DNA of 64,000 nt from Saccharothrix violaceirubra (GTDB lineage Bacteria > Actinomycetota > Actinomycetes > Mycobacteriales > Pseudonocardiaceae): positions 2,356,001-2,420,000 of the forward strand of contig NZ_JACHJS010000001.1 of assembly GCF_014203755.1 (NCBI RefSeq), written 5' to 3'. Each line of letters begins with the position of its first letter. Positions within the stretch are counted from its first letter, which is position 1. The notes beneath the pieces are model-generated. The model was not told the DNA's origin. It saw only the letters and a list, made by a program, of their open reading frames with translations, and searched no databases. A program made the translations under genes and the position numbers. Shown piece after piece: positions 55,580 to 63,061 of the stretch.

Positions 55580-56196
55580 TTCTCGTCGCGGTGGACCTTC
55601 AGGTGCAGCGACTCCATGCGCTCGTCGAGTTCGGCGGCGATCGCGGCCGTGGTGGTCAACTCCTCGACGAAGCCCGCGGGCACGTGGTCGTCGTACTTGT
55701 AGTAGAGCTTGTGCTCCAACGTGGCCCAGAAGTCCATGGCGATGGTGCGCAGCTGCACCTCGACCTTGACGTGCTCGACGCGGTCGGACAGGAACACCGG
55801 GATGCGCACGATGAGGTGCAGGCTGCGGTAGCCGTTGGGCTTGGGCGCCGCGATGTAGTCCTTCGTGAGCAGGATCTCCACGTCGCTCTGCCGGGCCAGC
55901 ATGTCCCGCACCCGGTACACGTCGGAGACGAACGGGCACACCACGCGCACGCCCGCCACGTCGTCGAGGTGCTCGGCGGCCAGCGCCAGGTCGGGCTCGA
56001 GTCCCTTGCGCCGCAACTTGTCCAGGATCGCGTCGGGTCGCTTCACGCGCTGGGTGATGTGCTCGATGGGGTCGTGGCGGTGGACGAGGTCGAACTCCTC
56101 GCTGAGGATGCGCAGCTTCGTCATCAGCTCCTCGACCGCGAACTTGTACACGACGAGGGAGCGCCTCAGCAGGTCGTCGGCGACCCCGGTCTCCAT
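55576..56196 (-). CDS. Small alarmone synthetase ((p)ppGpp synthetase, RelA/SpoT domain only)
   Basis: 206 aa from ATG 56196. A single synthetase domain: DDVAGVRVVCPFVSDVYRV, then APKPNGYRSLHLIVR (nucleotide site) and VEVQLRTIAMDFWATLEHKL with the catalytic Glu of EVQLRT. There is no hydrolase, TGS or ACT domain. Length and motifs match the RelQ/YjbM type, which makes ppGpp or pGpp from ATP and GDP/GTP/GMP. TATCCT lies 6 bases before the ATG, so the mRNA is probably leaderless. Confidence 0.92.
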   Translation of the reverse strand: METGVADDLLRRSLVVYKFAVEELMTKLRILSEEFDLVHRHDPIEHITQRVKRPDAILDKLRRKGLEPDLALAAEHLDDVAGVRVVCPFVSDVYRVRDMLARQSDVEILLTKDYIAAPKPNGYRSLHLIVRIPVFLSDRVEHVKVEVQLRTIAMDFWATLEHKLYYKYDDHVPAGFVEELTTTAAIAAELDERMESLHLKVHRDEN

Positions 56197-56238
56197 GATC
56201 CGAGGATACCGGTGCGCACGTGGGCTAAGCTGCGATCC

Positions 56239-56265
56239 GTGACCTTCTCGCCGCCGCGCGCCTGA
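56239..56265 (+). CDS. Possible 8-aa leader ORF upstream of the DMT permease
   Basis: GTG 56239 encodes VTFSPPRA then TGA. TAAGCT (56225-56230) fits a -10 with about 8 bases to the GTG, so this would be a leaderless start, and about 80 bases separate it from the permease start. Tandem Pro-Pro-Arg could stall ribosomes and regulate the next gene. Weak evidence. Confidence 0.3.
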   Translation: MTFSPPRA

Positions 56266-56346
56266 TCCGGGCGCAGCCGCTTTCTCATCCCGTACCGCGT
56301 TGCGCCCGTTCGCGTCCTCGTCACCTCTTCGCGAACCGGAGAACCC

Positions 56347-57207
56347 GTGTCGTCCCACGGCATCGCACGCCCGAGCTTCGTCCAAGGTCCCCTCCCCATC
56401 CTGGCCGCGTGCCTGCTGTGGGGGTCCACCGGCACCGTGAGCGCCTTCGCGCCCACGACCGCGCCACGCGTGGCGATCGGCGCCGCGGCGTTGGCCGTCG
56501 GCGGCGTCCTGCTGTTCCTTACTTCGCCCGGCACGCGAGAGGTGTTGCGCGACGCCGACCGCCGGCTGTTGGCGGTGGGCGCGGTCACCGTGGCGGGCTA
56601 CGCGTCGGCCTTCTACCCCGCCGTGGCGCGGACCGGCGTCGCGGTGTCGACCACGATCGCCTTGGCCACCGCGCCGATCCTGCTGGGCGCCCGCGCCCGG
56701 CCGGTCGTCACAGCGGTGGCGGTGGTGGGATGCGCGACGCTGGTCCTGGGCGCGGGCGGTGCCCGGCTGGATCTCCTCGGCGTCGTACTGGCATTGGTCG
56801 CCGGGCTGTCCTACGCGGTCTACCCCGTGGCCACGGGGAAGCTGATCGCCCAAGGGTTCCCGGCCCGTGCCGTCGTGGGCACGATGTTCGGCGGCGCGGC
56901 CCTGGTGGTCTGGCCGATCCCCGTGGTCCTGGGCCTGTCGTGGCTGACCACGCCCGGCGGCCTGGCCGTGGTGGCACACCTGGCGATCGTCACCACGTTC
57001 ACCGCGTACCTGCTGTTCGCCCTGGGCCTGCGGCACACCTCGGCCGCCGCCGCGACGACCCTGACACTGGCCGAACCCGCCGTCGCCGCCCTGCTGGGCG
57101 TCGTCGTCCTCGACGAACACCTGCCGCCGATCTCGTGGCTGGGCATGGCGGTCCTCACCGCGGCCCTGTTCGCCCTGACCCGCGAGTCCTCCACCCGGAC
57201 ACCCTGA
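56347..57207 (+). CDS. EamA/DMT-family permease
   Basis: 286 aa from GTG 56347 with GGAG 6 bases upstream. Ten hydrophobic helices in two EamA repeats: LPILAACLLWGSTGTVSAF opens the first, and GVVLALVAGLSYAVYPVATG the second. EPAVAALLGVVVLDEHLPP is the typical second-repeat end. Likely exporter of amino acids or metabolites. Its stop codon lies inside a copy of the 22-bp repeat. Confidence 0.9.
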   Translation: MSSHGIARPSFVQGPLPILAACLLWGSTGTVSAFAPTTAPRVAIGAAALAVGGVLLFLTSPGTREVLRDADRRLLAVGAVTVAGYASAFYPAVARTGVAVSTTIALATAPILLGARARPVVTAVAVVGCATLVLGAGGARLDLLGVVLALVAGLSYAVYPVATGKLIAQGFPARAVVGTMFGGAALVVWPIPVVLGLSWLTTPGGLAVVAHLAIVTTFTAYLLFALGLRHTSAAAATTLTLAEPAVAALLGVVVLDEHLPPISWLGMAVLTAALFALTRESSTRTP

Positions 57208-57220
57208 AACACGCACTCAG
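57199..57220. repeat. 22-bp repeat unit left of the IS element (site D, left half)
   Basis: One unit (ACACC, then CTGAAACACGCACTCAG) overlapping the permease stop. Its last five bases, CTCAG (57216-57220), are the left target duplication. Confidence 0.9.
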
Positions 57221-57228
57221 CTTGTCTT

Positions 57229-58692
57229 TTAACCTGTTCGGCGGGGTTTGGTGCCCTTCTTGTGGTGGGCCGGTCGGGTATGTGCCCGTCCAGTGGCCAG
57301 GACGAGTCCGACGTCGAAGCGCGGTGCGGTGGCGCGGTTCTTCGAGCCGGGAGGTCGTCCCGGTCCGGGGCGGACCGGTTTCGGTGCAGCCGCTGGGCGG
57401 GCGATCTTCATGTGGAGGTTGCGGAACCCGCGCCGGACGCGGGTCGGGGTGAGCCTGGCGGGTTCGGCGGGTCGTTCCCAGGGGTGGCGCAGGTCGGCGA
57501 CCAGCGGGCGGGCCAGGCGCAGTTGTGCGTGGACGGCCAGGATCAGCCAGGTCCAGCGGTCGGCGGCCTCGGGATCGCGCAGCCTGGGTCTGGTCCAGCC
57601 GAGCGTCTGCTTGAGCAGACGGAAGGTGTGCTCGATGTCGAAGCGCCGCAGGAACGCCCGCCACCAGCGGTCGACCTCGACCGGGCCGGAGTCGGGATCG
57701 GAACACCACAGCCAGACCGGTTTGTTCACCCCGCCGGAGGGCAGGCGCTCCACCGTCAGTCGGATCACGGTGCCCTCGACGATCGGCAGCGGTCCACTGT
57801 GGTCGATCCAGGCGGCCCGGCGGGTCAGTCGCGGGTGCAGCCGGTTCCAGGCCTGTGCGGTGGCGGTGCCGTAGAGACGGGTGTCGGTGCGGGTCAGCAC
57901 GTCCTCGGCGCCCCAGGTGGCGGGGTCGCCGAAGACGAACTCGCCGCCGTGCTTGCGAAACCGTCCGCCCAGAGGGTTGTGGACCCGGGGCGGGCCCGGG
58001 CGGCGCAGCACCCGGTCCGACCGCATCCGTCCCAGCACCCGCACCGGCAGGTCCTCGAGCAGACGGGCGATGCGGGGCGCGTCGTAACCGGCGTCGAACA
58101 CCACCAGGATCTCCGGATCACCCCGGCGCCACTGGTCGGCGGCGATGAGCCGTTGGACCACTCCGCGGACCTGGGCGGCGGTCACCGCGGCGAGGTCCGC
58201 GCCGGGCGGCAGCCGGACCGCGTCCAGCAGCGCGGTCCACGACGTGCCGCCGGTCTCCAGCGCGGCCACGAACGAGTACGGCCATCCCGGGATCATGCGG
58301 TGCTCGCCTCTGCCGCGTCCGTAGACGTGGCAGAACGTGCGGTCCGGGCAGGTCGCGCCGTCCGGCCGCAACCACGGCGAGACGTCGACCGCGAGCACCA
58401 GGCGGCCGTCCGCGGCCCGCGGCAACGGCGTCCCGGCCAGCGCGTCGCGTAGCCGGTCGACCTCGATGCGGCCGTTGTTGACCGCGTCGTAGAGGCCACC
58501 GTGCCCACGCCGGTGTTCGGGCGCCAACGACAACCCCACCAGGGTCCGCACCGGTCCGTCGGCGCACAGCACGGCGTCGGCCAGCTCGAACAACCCGTCC
58601 GCCCGACGGGTCAGACACCGGTGGAACTCCCGCCGGAACCCGGACAACGCCCCGAGCGCCGATCTGGGGTCGAGATGGTGCACACTGATCAC
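57229..58692 (-). CDS. DDE transposase (NF041680-like, IS4/IS701-type fold)
   Basis: 487 aa from GTG 58692, which follows an AAAGGG site; a longer frame to TTG 58761 is open but less likely. Catalytic residues: D103 in VLAVDVSPW, D200 in VVFDAGYD, and E354 in DIEHTFRLLKQTLGW, a close match to the Y-(2)-R-(3)-E-(6)-K signature of IS4-type enzymes. The stop codon lies inside the left terminal repeat. C-terminal Arg/Pro-rich tail. No frameshift, so the element may be active. Confidence 0.9.
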   Translation of the reverse strand: MISVHHLDPRSALGALSGFRREFHRCLTRRADGLFELADAVLCADGPVRTLVGLSLAPEHRRGHGGLYDAVNNGRIEVDRLRDALAGTPLPRAADGRLVLAVDVSPWLRPDGATCPDRTFCHVYGRGRGEHRMIPGWPYSFVAALETGGTSWTALLDAVRLPPGADLAAVTAAQVRGVVQRLIAADQWRRGDPEILVVFDAGYDAPRIARLLEDLPVRVLGRMRSDRVLRRPGPPRVHNPLGGRFRKHGGEFVFGDPATWGAEDVLTRTDTRLYGTATAQAWNRLHPRLTRRAAWIDHSGPLPIVEGTVIRLTVERLPSGGVNKPVWLWCSDPDSGPVEVDRWWRAFLRRFDIEHTFRLLKQTLGWTRPRLRDPEAADRWTWLILAVHAQLRLARPLVADLRHPWERPAEPARLTPTRVRRGFRNLHMKIARPAAAPKPVRPGPGRPPGSKNRATAPRFDVGLVLATGRAHTRPAHHKKGTKPRRTG

Positions 58693-58694
58693 GC

Positions 58695-58747
58695 AGCCCT
58701 TTGGTCGATCGTCCTTCTGTCGCAAGAGCGATGATCGACCAAGGGCT
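58695..58747 (-). promoter_or_regulatory. Hairpin covering the transposase ribosome-binding site
   Basis: Arms 58695-58710 and 58733-58747 are complementary except for one extra base; the GTG start lies at 58692-58690. The arm next to the start contains the AAAGGG ribosome site. Transcripts reading in from outside would fold and hide the site, as known for other IS elements. Confidence 0.65.
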
Positions 58748-58806
58748 GCTTCTGTGATCAACCGGGGTGTCCGTCAACCGCCCGGGACCTCAAAAGACAA
58801 GCTCAG

Positions 58807-58850
58807 GCACCCTGAAACACGCACTCGGACACCCCGACCGTGTGCTCGGG
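58807..58850. repeat. 22-bp repeat units right of the IS element (site D, right half)
   Basis: Units at 58807 and 58829; the first is almost identical to the unit left of the IS, and the array fades into the following gene end. Confidence 0.9.
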
Positions 58851-58860
58851 CGCCCGTCGA

Positions 58861-59364
58861 CTACTCGGGCCGACGCTCGGTCGAGCCGCCGAGGCTGTGC
58901 AGGATGCGCTGGATGACCTCGGGGTCCACGGCGGGCTCGTCCCCCATCGCCTCGGCGGCGGGGGAGCGGCGCGGCTCGCGGCGGGGCAACGGCACCGCGG
59001 CGGCGTTCATGCCCGACGGCAGGGGCAGTTCGCACCACGCCAGGTGGCCGCCGGCGGTGAGGGCCACCAGCCCCGCCCGACCGCCGGTCAACTCCGGCGG
59101 CAGCGCCACGCGGCCACCCTCGACCTCCACCGCGAGGTGGCCGCCGGACAGCCGCAGGCGGATCAGCAGGAGACCGGGCTTCTTCGGGTCGGCGACGTCC
59201 ACGGCCGCGCCCACGAGCCGACGGGCGGTCTGGGCCGCCTCGTCCTGCATGGTGCGCAGACGCCACTCGCCGAGCGAGAACCGCACGAACAGGTCCGCGA
59301 CGTTGATCGCGGTGGGCAACGCGACGAGTCGGAGGTCGTCGACCTGCTCGGTCTGACCGTTCAC
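58861..59364 (-). CDS. Degenerate HATPase-like (anti-sigma/RsbW-type) protein
   Basis: 167 aa from GTG 59364 with a perfect GAGGAGG site. LRLVALPTAINVADLFVRF and WRLRTMQDEAAQTARRLVGA follow the pattern of actinobacterial RsbW-like ATP-binding proteins. The N-box that binds Mg-ATP (normally ELVTNA) is replaced by ARRLVGAAV, and no later GxGxP lid is obvious, so ATP binding is doubtful. A C-terminal Pro/Arg-rich region (PLPRREPRRSPAAE) ends it. Probably a partner-binding relative of anti-sigma factors. It has no adjacent sigma or anti-anti-sigma gene. Confidence 0.6.
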   Translation of the reverse strand: MNGQTEQVDDLRLVALPTAINVADLFVRFSLGEWRLRTMQDEAAQTARRLVGAAVDVADPKKPGLLLIRLRLSGGHLAVEVEGGRVALPPELTGGRAGLVALTAGGHLAWCELPLPSGMNAAAVPLPRREPRRSPAAEAMGDEPAVDPEVIQRILHSLGGSTERRPE

Positions 59365-59433
59365 GCGAATCCTCCTCGCCGAAGTCCGGTACGCGTTGCC
59401 GCCAGATGGTGCCATGCGCGGTCCGGACGTCAC

Positions 59434-59695
59434 CCACGTGGTCTAGGCAATGTGAGCGCAGGGTGGTCCCCGGCCTGCTGTGCCTTCAGTGTCAACCGAA
59501 GTCAGCCCATCGGTCACGACCGGCATACGTCCGGGTGGGACGGGTGATCAGACGTGGACTCGAAGTACGCCGAACGTACTCGTATGCGACTTCGTATGGA
59601 ATATCCGCCCCACCTGATCCAGCGATGACTTCGCGCAGCGTAGACAACGCGAAGGGTCCGCCGACACTGTCGGCGGACCCTTCGCGTGGACGACC
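59434..59695. other. Intergenic gap of about 260 bp
   Basis: No gene recognised. The right third holds the yceI terminator; the left part upstream of the HATPase-like gene would carry its promoter, but no clear -10/-35 pair stands out. Confidence 0.5.
59648..59686 (-). terminator. Long terminator hairpin after yceI
   Basis: 19-base perfect arms (59648-59666 and 59668-59686) around a single central base; a loop of 3-5 bases would open. It lies 9 bases beyond the yceI stop. Confidence 0.9.
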
Positions 59696-60244
59696 TCAGC
59701 CCTCCTGGAGGGTGGCCTCGATCTCCAGCAGGATCGTGATCTTGTCGCCGACGACGGCGCCGGCCGGGCCGCCGGTCACGCCGAAGTCGCGCCGGTTGAT
59801 CTCGGTGCTCGCGGAGAAGCCCGCGACCTTGCCGCCCTGCATGCCGTCGCCGAACCCGTTGGGCTCCAGCTCCAGCGTCACGGTCTTGGTCACGCCGCGC
59901 AGCGTCAGGTCGCCGTCCACGAGGAACCCGCCGTCGACCGCGCGCACGCCGGTGGACACGAAGGTCAGCTCCGGGTGGTTGTCGGCGTCGAGGAAGTCGT
60001 CGCCGCGGACGTGGGCGTCGCGCTGGCCGTTGCGGGTGTCGACCGACGCCGTCTCGATCGTGGCGGTGACGGTGGACGTCAACGGGTCCGCGCCGGTCAC
60101 GATCGTGCCCTCGAAGGCCGAGAAGTGGCCGCGGACTTTCGACACGCCCAGGTGGCGGACGACGAAGGAGACGTCGGAGTGCACCGGGTCGATCACCCAC
60201 GTGCCCGCGATGTAGCCGGGGATCTGGTCGGTCAGGGTGCTCAT
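59696..60244 (-). CDS. YceI-family lipid-binding protein
   Basis: 182 aa from ATG 60244. Conserved blocks: GTWVIDPVHSDVSFVVRHLG, VRGHFSAFEGTI, SVDTRNGQRDAHVRGDDFLD and GDLTLRGVTKTVTLELE. YceI proteins are lipocalin-like barrels that bind polyprenoid or other lipids. No signal peptide is visible here, so this one is cytoplasmic. It is transcribed divergently from a MarR regulator with two matching operators between, so it is almost surely that regulator's target. Confidence 0.93.
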   Translation of the reverse strand: MSTLTDQIPGYIAGTWVIDPVHSDVSFVVRHLGVSKVRGHFSAFEGTIVTGADPLTSTVTATIETASVDTRNGQRDAHVRGDDFLDADNHPELTFVSTGVRAVDGGFLVDGDLTLRGVTKTVTLELEPNGFGDGMQGGKVAGFSASTEINRRDFGVTGGPAGAVVGDKITILLEIEATLQEG

Positions 60245-60268
60245 GGTGGTCTGCTCCCGGGTCGTTTG

Positions 60269-60314
60269 GTTGAACTCTCAATCGAAGATAGCGCATCTTG
60301 GTTGAGTTCTCAAC
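60269..60314. promoter_or_regulatory. Paired MarR operators between yceI and marR
   Basis: GTTGAGTTCTCAAC (60301-60314) is a perfect palindrome. GTTGAACTCTCAAT (60269-60282) is a close second copy 32 bp away, three helical turns. The first overlaps the -35 of marR (TATGAT -10 at 60323-60328, 6 bases before the ATG); the second lies just downstream of TATCTT, a -10 for yceI. Confidence 0.8.
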
Positions 60315-60334
60315 AATGCCCGTATGATGGGCGC

Positions 60335-60826
60335 ATGAGCGAAGTGCGCTGGTTGAGCGAGGATGAGCAGCGGGTCTGGCGGTCCTTCATGACCGCCGTG
60401 ACCAGGTTCACCGAGCACCTGGACCGCCAGCTCCAGCGCGACTCCCGGATGCCGGTCGCGTACTACGAGATCCTCGTCGCCCTCTCCGAGGCGCCGGGCC
60501 GGGCGCTGCGGATGAGCGAGCTGGCCGCCCTGTGCCACTCGTCGCGCAGCCGCCTGTCCCATGCCGTGGCCAAGCTGGAGAAGGAGGGCTGGGTGACGCG
60601 CCGCGCGTGCCCGTCCGACCGGCGCGGCTCGATCGCGGAGCTGACCTCCGAGGGCTTCGCCGTGCTGGAGGCCGCCGCGCCCGGACACGTCACGGCCGTG
60701 CGGGAGCACCTGTTCGACGTGCTGAGCGTCGAGCAGCTCGAAGCGTTGGACGGGATCAGTCGGGCGATTTCGGTCGGCCTGCGGGCGGAGTGCGCGTCGG
60801 CCAAGGCCGAACTCGGAGAGTTCTGA
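60335..60826 (+). CDS. MarR-family regulator, divergent to yceI
   Basis: 163 aa from ATG 60335, probably leaderless. Winged helix: YYEILVALSEAPGRALRMSE, LAALCHSSRSRLSHAVAKLE (recognition helix), wing RRACPSDRRGSIAELTSEG. Dimerising N- and C-terminal helices are present. Paired palindromes in the 90-bp divergent promoter indicate it represses both itself and yceI until an unknown ligand binds. Confidence 0.92.
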   Translation: MSEVRWLSEDEQRVWRSFMTAVTRFTEHLDRQLQRDSRMPVAYYEILVALSEAPGRALRMSELAALCHSSRSRLSHAVAKLEKEGWVTRRACPSDRRGSIAELTSEGFAVLEAAAPGHVTAVREHLFDVLSVEQLEALDGISRAISVGLRAECASAKAELGEF

Positions 60827-60904
60827 TCAAGTCACTCGTCCGGGCGACAGGTCCGCCGTCGAACGGAGGTGGTGCGCCCGTCCGGGCCGGCGCAGGCTGC
60901 GGGG

Positions 60905-62584
60905 ATGGCCGACGAACCCGACGCGACCGCGGTCTTCCGCGCCGCCCGTGACCTGTTGCTCGCCACGTCCGACGACCACGACGCCGCGTGCGCCGCCTTC
61001 GAATGGCCGTTGCTCGAACGCTTCAACTGGGCGCTCGACTGGTTCGACGTGATCGCGCGCGACAACGACCGCACCGCGCTGTGGATCGTCGCCGAGGACG
61101 GCACGGAGGGTCGCTGGTCGTTCGCCGAACTGGCCCGCCGCTCCGACCGTCTCGCCAACCACCTGCGGGCGCACGGCGTGCGCCGGGGCGACCGGGTGCT
61201 GCTGATGCTGGGCAACCGGGTCGAGCTGTGGGAGACGCTGCTGGCCGCCCTGAAGCTGGGGGCCGTGGTGATCCCGGCGACGACCCTGCTGGGCACGGCC
61301 GACCTGGTGGACCGGGTCACGCGCGGCCGGGTGCGTCACGTCGTCACGTCCGAGCCCGCGAAGTTCGCCGACGTGCCGGGCGGGTACACCCGGATCGTCG
61401 TCGGCGACCCCGTGCCCGGGTGGGTCGACCACGCCGCGGCGGCGGACGCCCCCGACCTGTTCGTGCCCGACGGCGAGACCCGTGCGGACGACACCGTGCT
61501 GCTGTACTTCACGTCCGGCACGACCGCACGTCCCAAGCTGGTGGAGCACACGCACGCGTCGTACCCGGTGGGACACCTGTCCACGATGTACTGGATCGGC
61601 CTCGAACCGGGCGACGTGCACCTGAACGTCTCGTCGCCGGGCTGGGCCAAGCACGCGTGGAGCAACGTGTTCGCGCCGTGGAACGCCGAGGCGACCGTGT
61701 TCGTCGTGGACTACGCCCGGTTCGACGCCGAGCGGCTGCTGGCCGAGATCGACCGCTGCGGCATCACGAGCTTCTGCGCGCCGCCGACCGTGTGGCGGAT
61801 GCTGATCCAGGCCGACCTCGGCACCGTGCGCACGCCGCCGCGCAAGGTGGTCGGCGCGGGCGAACCGCTCAACCCCGAGGTGATCGAGCGGGTCGGGCGG
61901 GCGTGGGGCGTGACGATCCGGGACGGGTTCGGCCAGACCGAGACGACGGTCCAGATCGCGAACACGCCGGGCCTGCCGGTCAAACCGGGCTCGATGGGCC
62001 GGCCGGTGCCCGGCTACCCGGTCGTCCTGCTCGACCCGGTGACCGGCGAGCCGGCCCGCGAGGGCGAGATCTGCCTGGACCTGTCCAGGCGCCCGCTGGG
62101 CCTGATGGTCGGCTACCACGGCGACGAGGAGCGCACGGCCGAGGTCATGCGCGCCGGCCATTACCACACCGGCGACGTGGGTTCGGTGGACGACGACGGC
62201 TACATCACGTACGTGGGGCGCACCGACGACGTCTTCAAGGCGTCGGACTACCGCATCTCGCCGTTCGAGTTGGAGAGCGTGCTGCTGGAGCACGAGGCGG
62301 TGGCGGAGGCGGCCGTGGTGCCGGCGCCCGACCCGGTGCGGTCGGCGGTGCCGAAGGCGTTCGTGGTGCTCGCGCGGGGGTTCGCGGCGGACGCGGGTAC
62401 CGCGTTCGCGATCCTGAGGCACGCGCGCGAACACCTGGCGCCGTACCAGCGGGTGCGGCGACTGGAGTTCGCGGAACTGCCGAAGACGGTGTCCGGCAAG
62501 ATCCGTCGGGTCGACCTGCGGGGTAGGCCGACCGGCGGACCGGGGGAGTTCCGCGAGGAGGACTTCCCCGACCTGCGTGGCTGA
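60905..62584 (+). CDS. AMP-forming acyl-CoA synthetase (medium-chain type)
   Basis: 559 aa from ATG 60905. ANL-family motifs: LYFTSGTTARPKLVEH (ATP loop), GQTETTVQIAN, YHTGDVGSVDDDGYITYVGR and SGKIRR with the C-terminal catalytic lysine. SSPGWAKHAWSNVFAPWNAEATVF matches the medium-chain acyl-CoA/acetyl-CoA synthetase branch. It makes acyl-CoA from a carboxylic acid, ATP and CoA. There is no carrier domain, and it is not an amino-acid-activating A domain, so it is unlikely to load NRPS module 2. Confidence 0.9.
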   Translation: MADEPDATAVFRAARDLLLATSDDHDAACAAFEWPLLERFNWALDWFDVIARDNDRTALWIVAEDGTEGRWSFAELARRSDRLANHLRAHGVRRGDRVLLMLGNRVELWETLLAALKLGAVVIPATTLLGTADLVDRVTRGRVRHVVTSEPAKFADVPGGYTRIVVGDPVPGWVDHAAAADAPDLFVPDGETRADDTVLLYFTSGTTARPKLVEHTHASYPVGHLSTMYWIGLEPGDVHLNVSSPGWAKHAWSNVFAPWNAEATVFVVDYARFDAERLLAEIDRCGITSFCAPPTVWRMLIQADLGTVRTPPRKVVGAGEPLNPEVIERVGRAWGVTIRDGFGQTETTVQIANTPGLPVKPGSMGRPVPGYPVVLLDPVTGEPAREGEICLDLSRRPLGLMVGYHGDEERTAEVMRAGHYHTGDVGSVDDDGYITYVGRTDDVFKASDYRISPFELESVLLEHEAVAEAAVVPAPDPVRSAVPKAFVVLARGFAADAGTAFAILRHAREHLAPYQRVRRLEFAELPKTVSGKIRRVDLRGRPTGGPGEFREEDFPDLRG

Positions 62585-62603
62585 CGGTCTGCCGGTCCTG
62601 GCG

Positions 62604-62765
62604 TCAGGAGTCGGCGTCGGGCTTGCGTCGACGGCCGCCGGTGCGGACGGGCGGTGTCGGGTCGGCGGGCCGCTCGGCGGGCTTGGCCGTCGTCGGTTCA
62701 GCGGAGACCGGCTCGTCGACGAGCAGGAGCGCGGCCAGCTCGTCGTAGATCGGTGTGCTGCTCAT
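62604..62765 (-). CDS. 53-aa conserved-looking small protein
   Basis: ATG 62765 to TGA 62604. The N-terminal half is a short acidic helix (MSSTPIYDELAALLLVDEP); the C-terminal half is Pro/Thr/Arg-rich and ends RRRKPDADS. Codon use is strongly GC3-biased, supporting a real gene. It converges on the acyl-CoA synthetase and diverges from icmF. Function unknown. Confidence 0.6.
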   Translation of the reverse strand: MSSTPIYDELAALLLVDEPVSAEPTTAKPAERPADPTPPVRTGGRRRKPDADS

Positions 62766-63061
62766 GGGCGTTCTCGTACCCCTTTCGATCAGTTCCTACA
62801 CCGCCGTCGACAACGCTGTCACGCCCGTGGTGGCGGCGGTCGTGGCATTGTCCCCTCAAACCATTCCACGCTCGCACGCATATCCCTATTCCCCACCGTT
62901 CGGGTGAGTCGGCACCCGGCGAAACGGCTGGTGGGCGGATCATGGGACCGCCAGGAGCGGTGCGGCCGACACGCCGGTGGCGCACGCCACAACGCTTGCA
63001 CTTCCGATAGATGGATGTCCTAGTAATCTGTGGTCACATCCGCGATGTCGAAGGAGCCGTC
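62766..63061. other. Divergent intergenic region before icmF
   Basis: About 300 bp with no gene I can support. AT-richer just before icmF (around 63010-63035), where its promoter should lie, followed by a GAAGGAG ribosome site at the GTG. Confidence 0.5.

Larger units (their letters stand above)
57221..58801 (-). mobile_element. Complete 1581-bp insertion sequence
   Basis: Terminal inverted repeats CTTGTCTTTT (57221-57230) and AAAAGACAAG (58792-58801), 10 of 10 matched. Flanked by CTCAG on both sides (57216-57220 and 58802-58806), a 5-bp target duplication. It holds one minus-strand transposase and an upstream hairpin. Removing the element and one CTCAG restores a continuous 22-bp repeat array, so the insertion is recent. 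Confidence 0.95.

Noticed and set aside
60905..62584. Acyl-CoA synthetase as the trans-loading enzyme for NRPS module 2 or as a lipid starter
   Set aside because: Its motifs match medium-chain acyl-CoA synthetases, it is 6 kb from the operon behind unrelated genes, and NRPS A starts with an A domain, not a lipid-accepting C domain.
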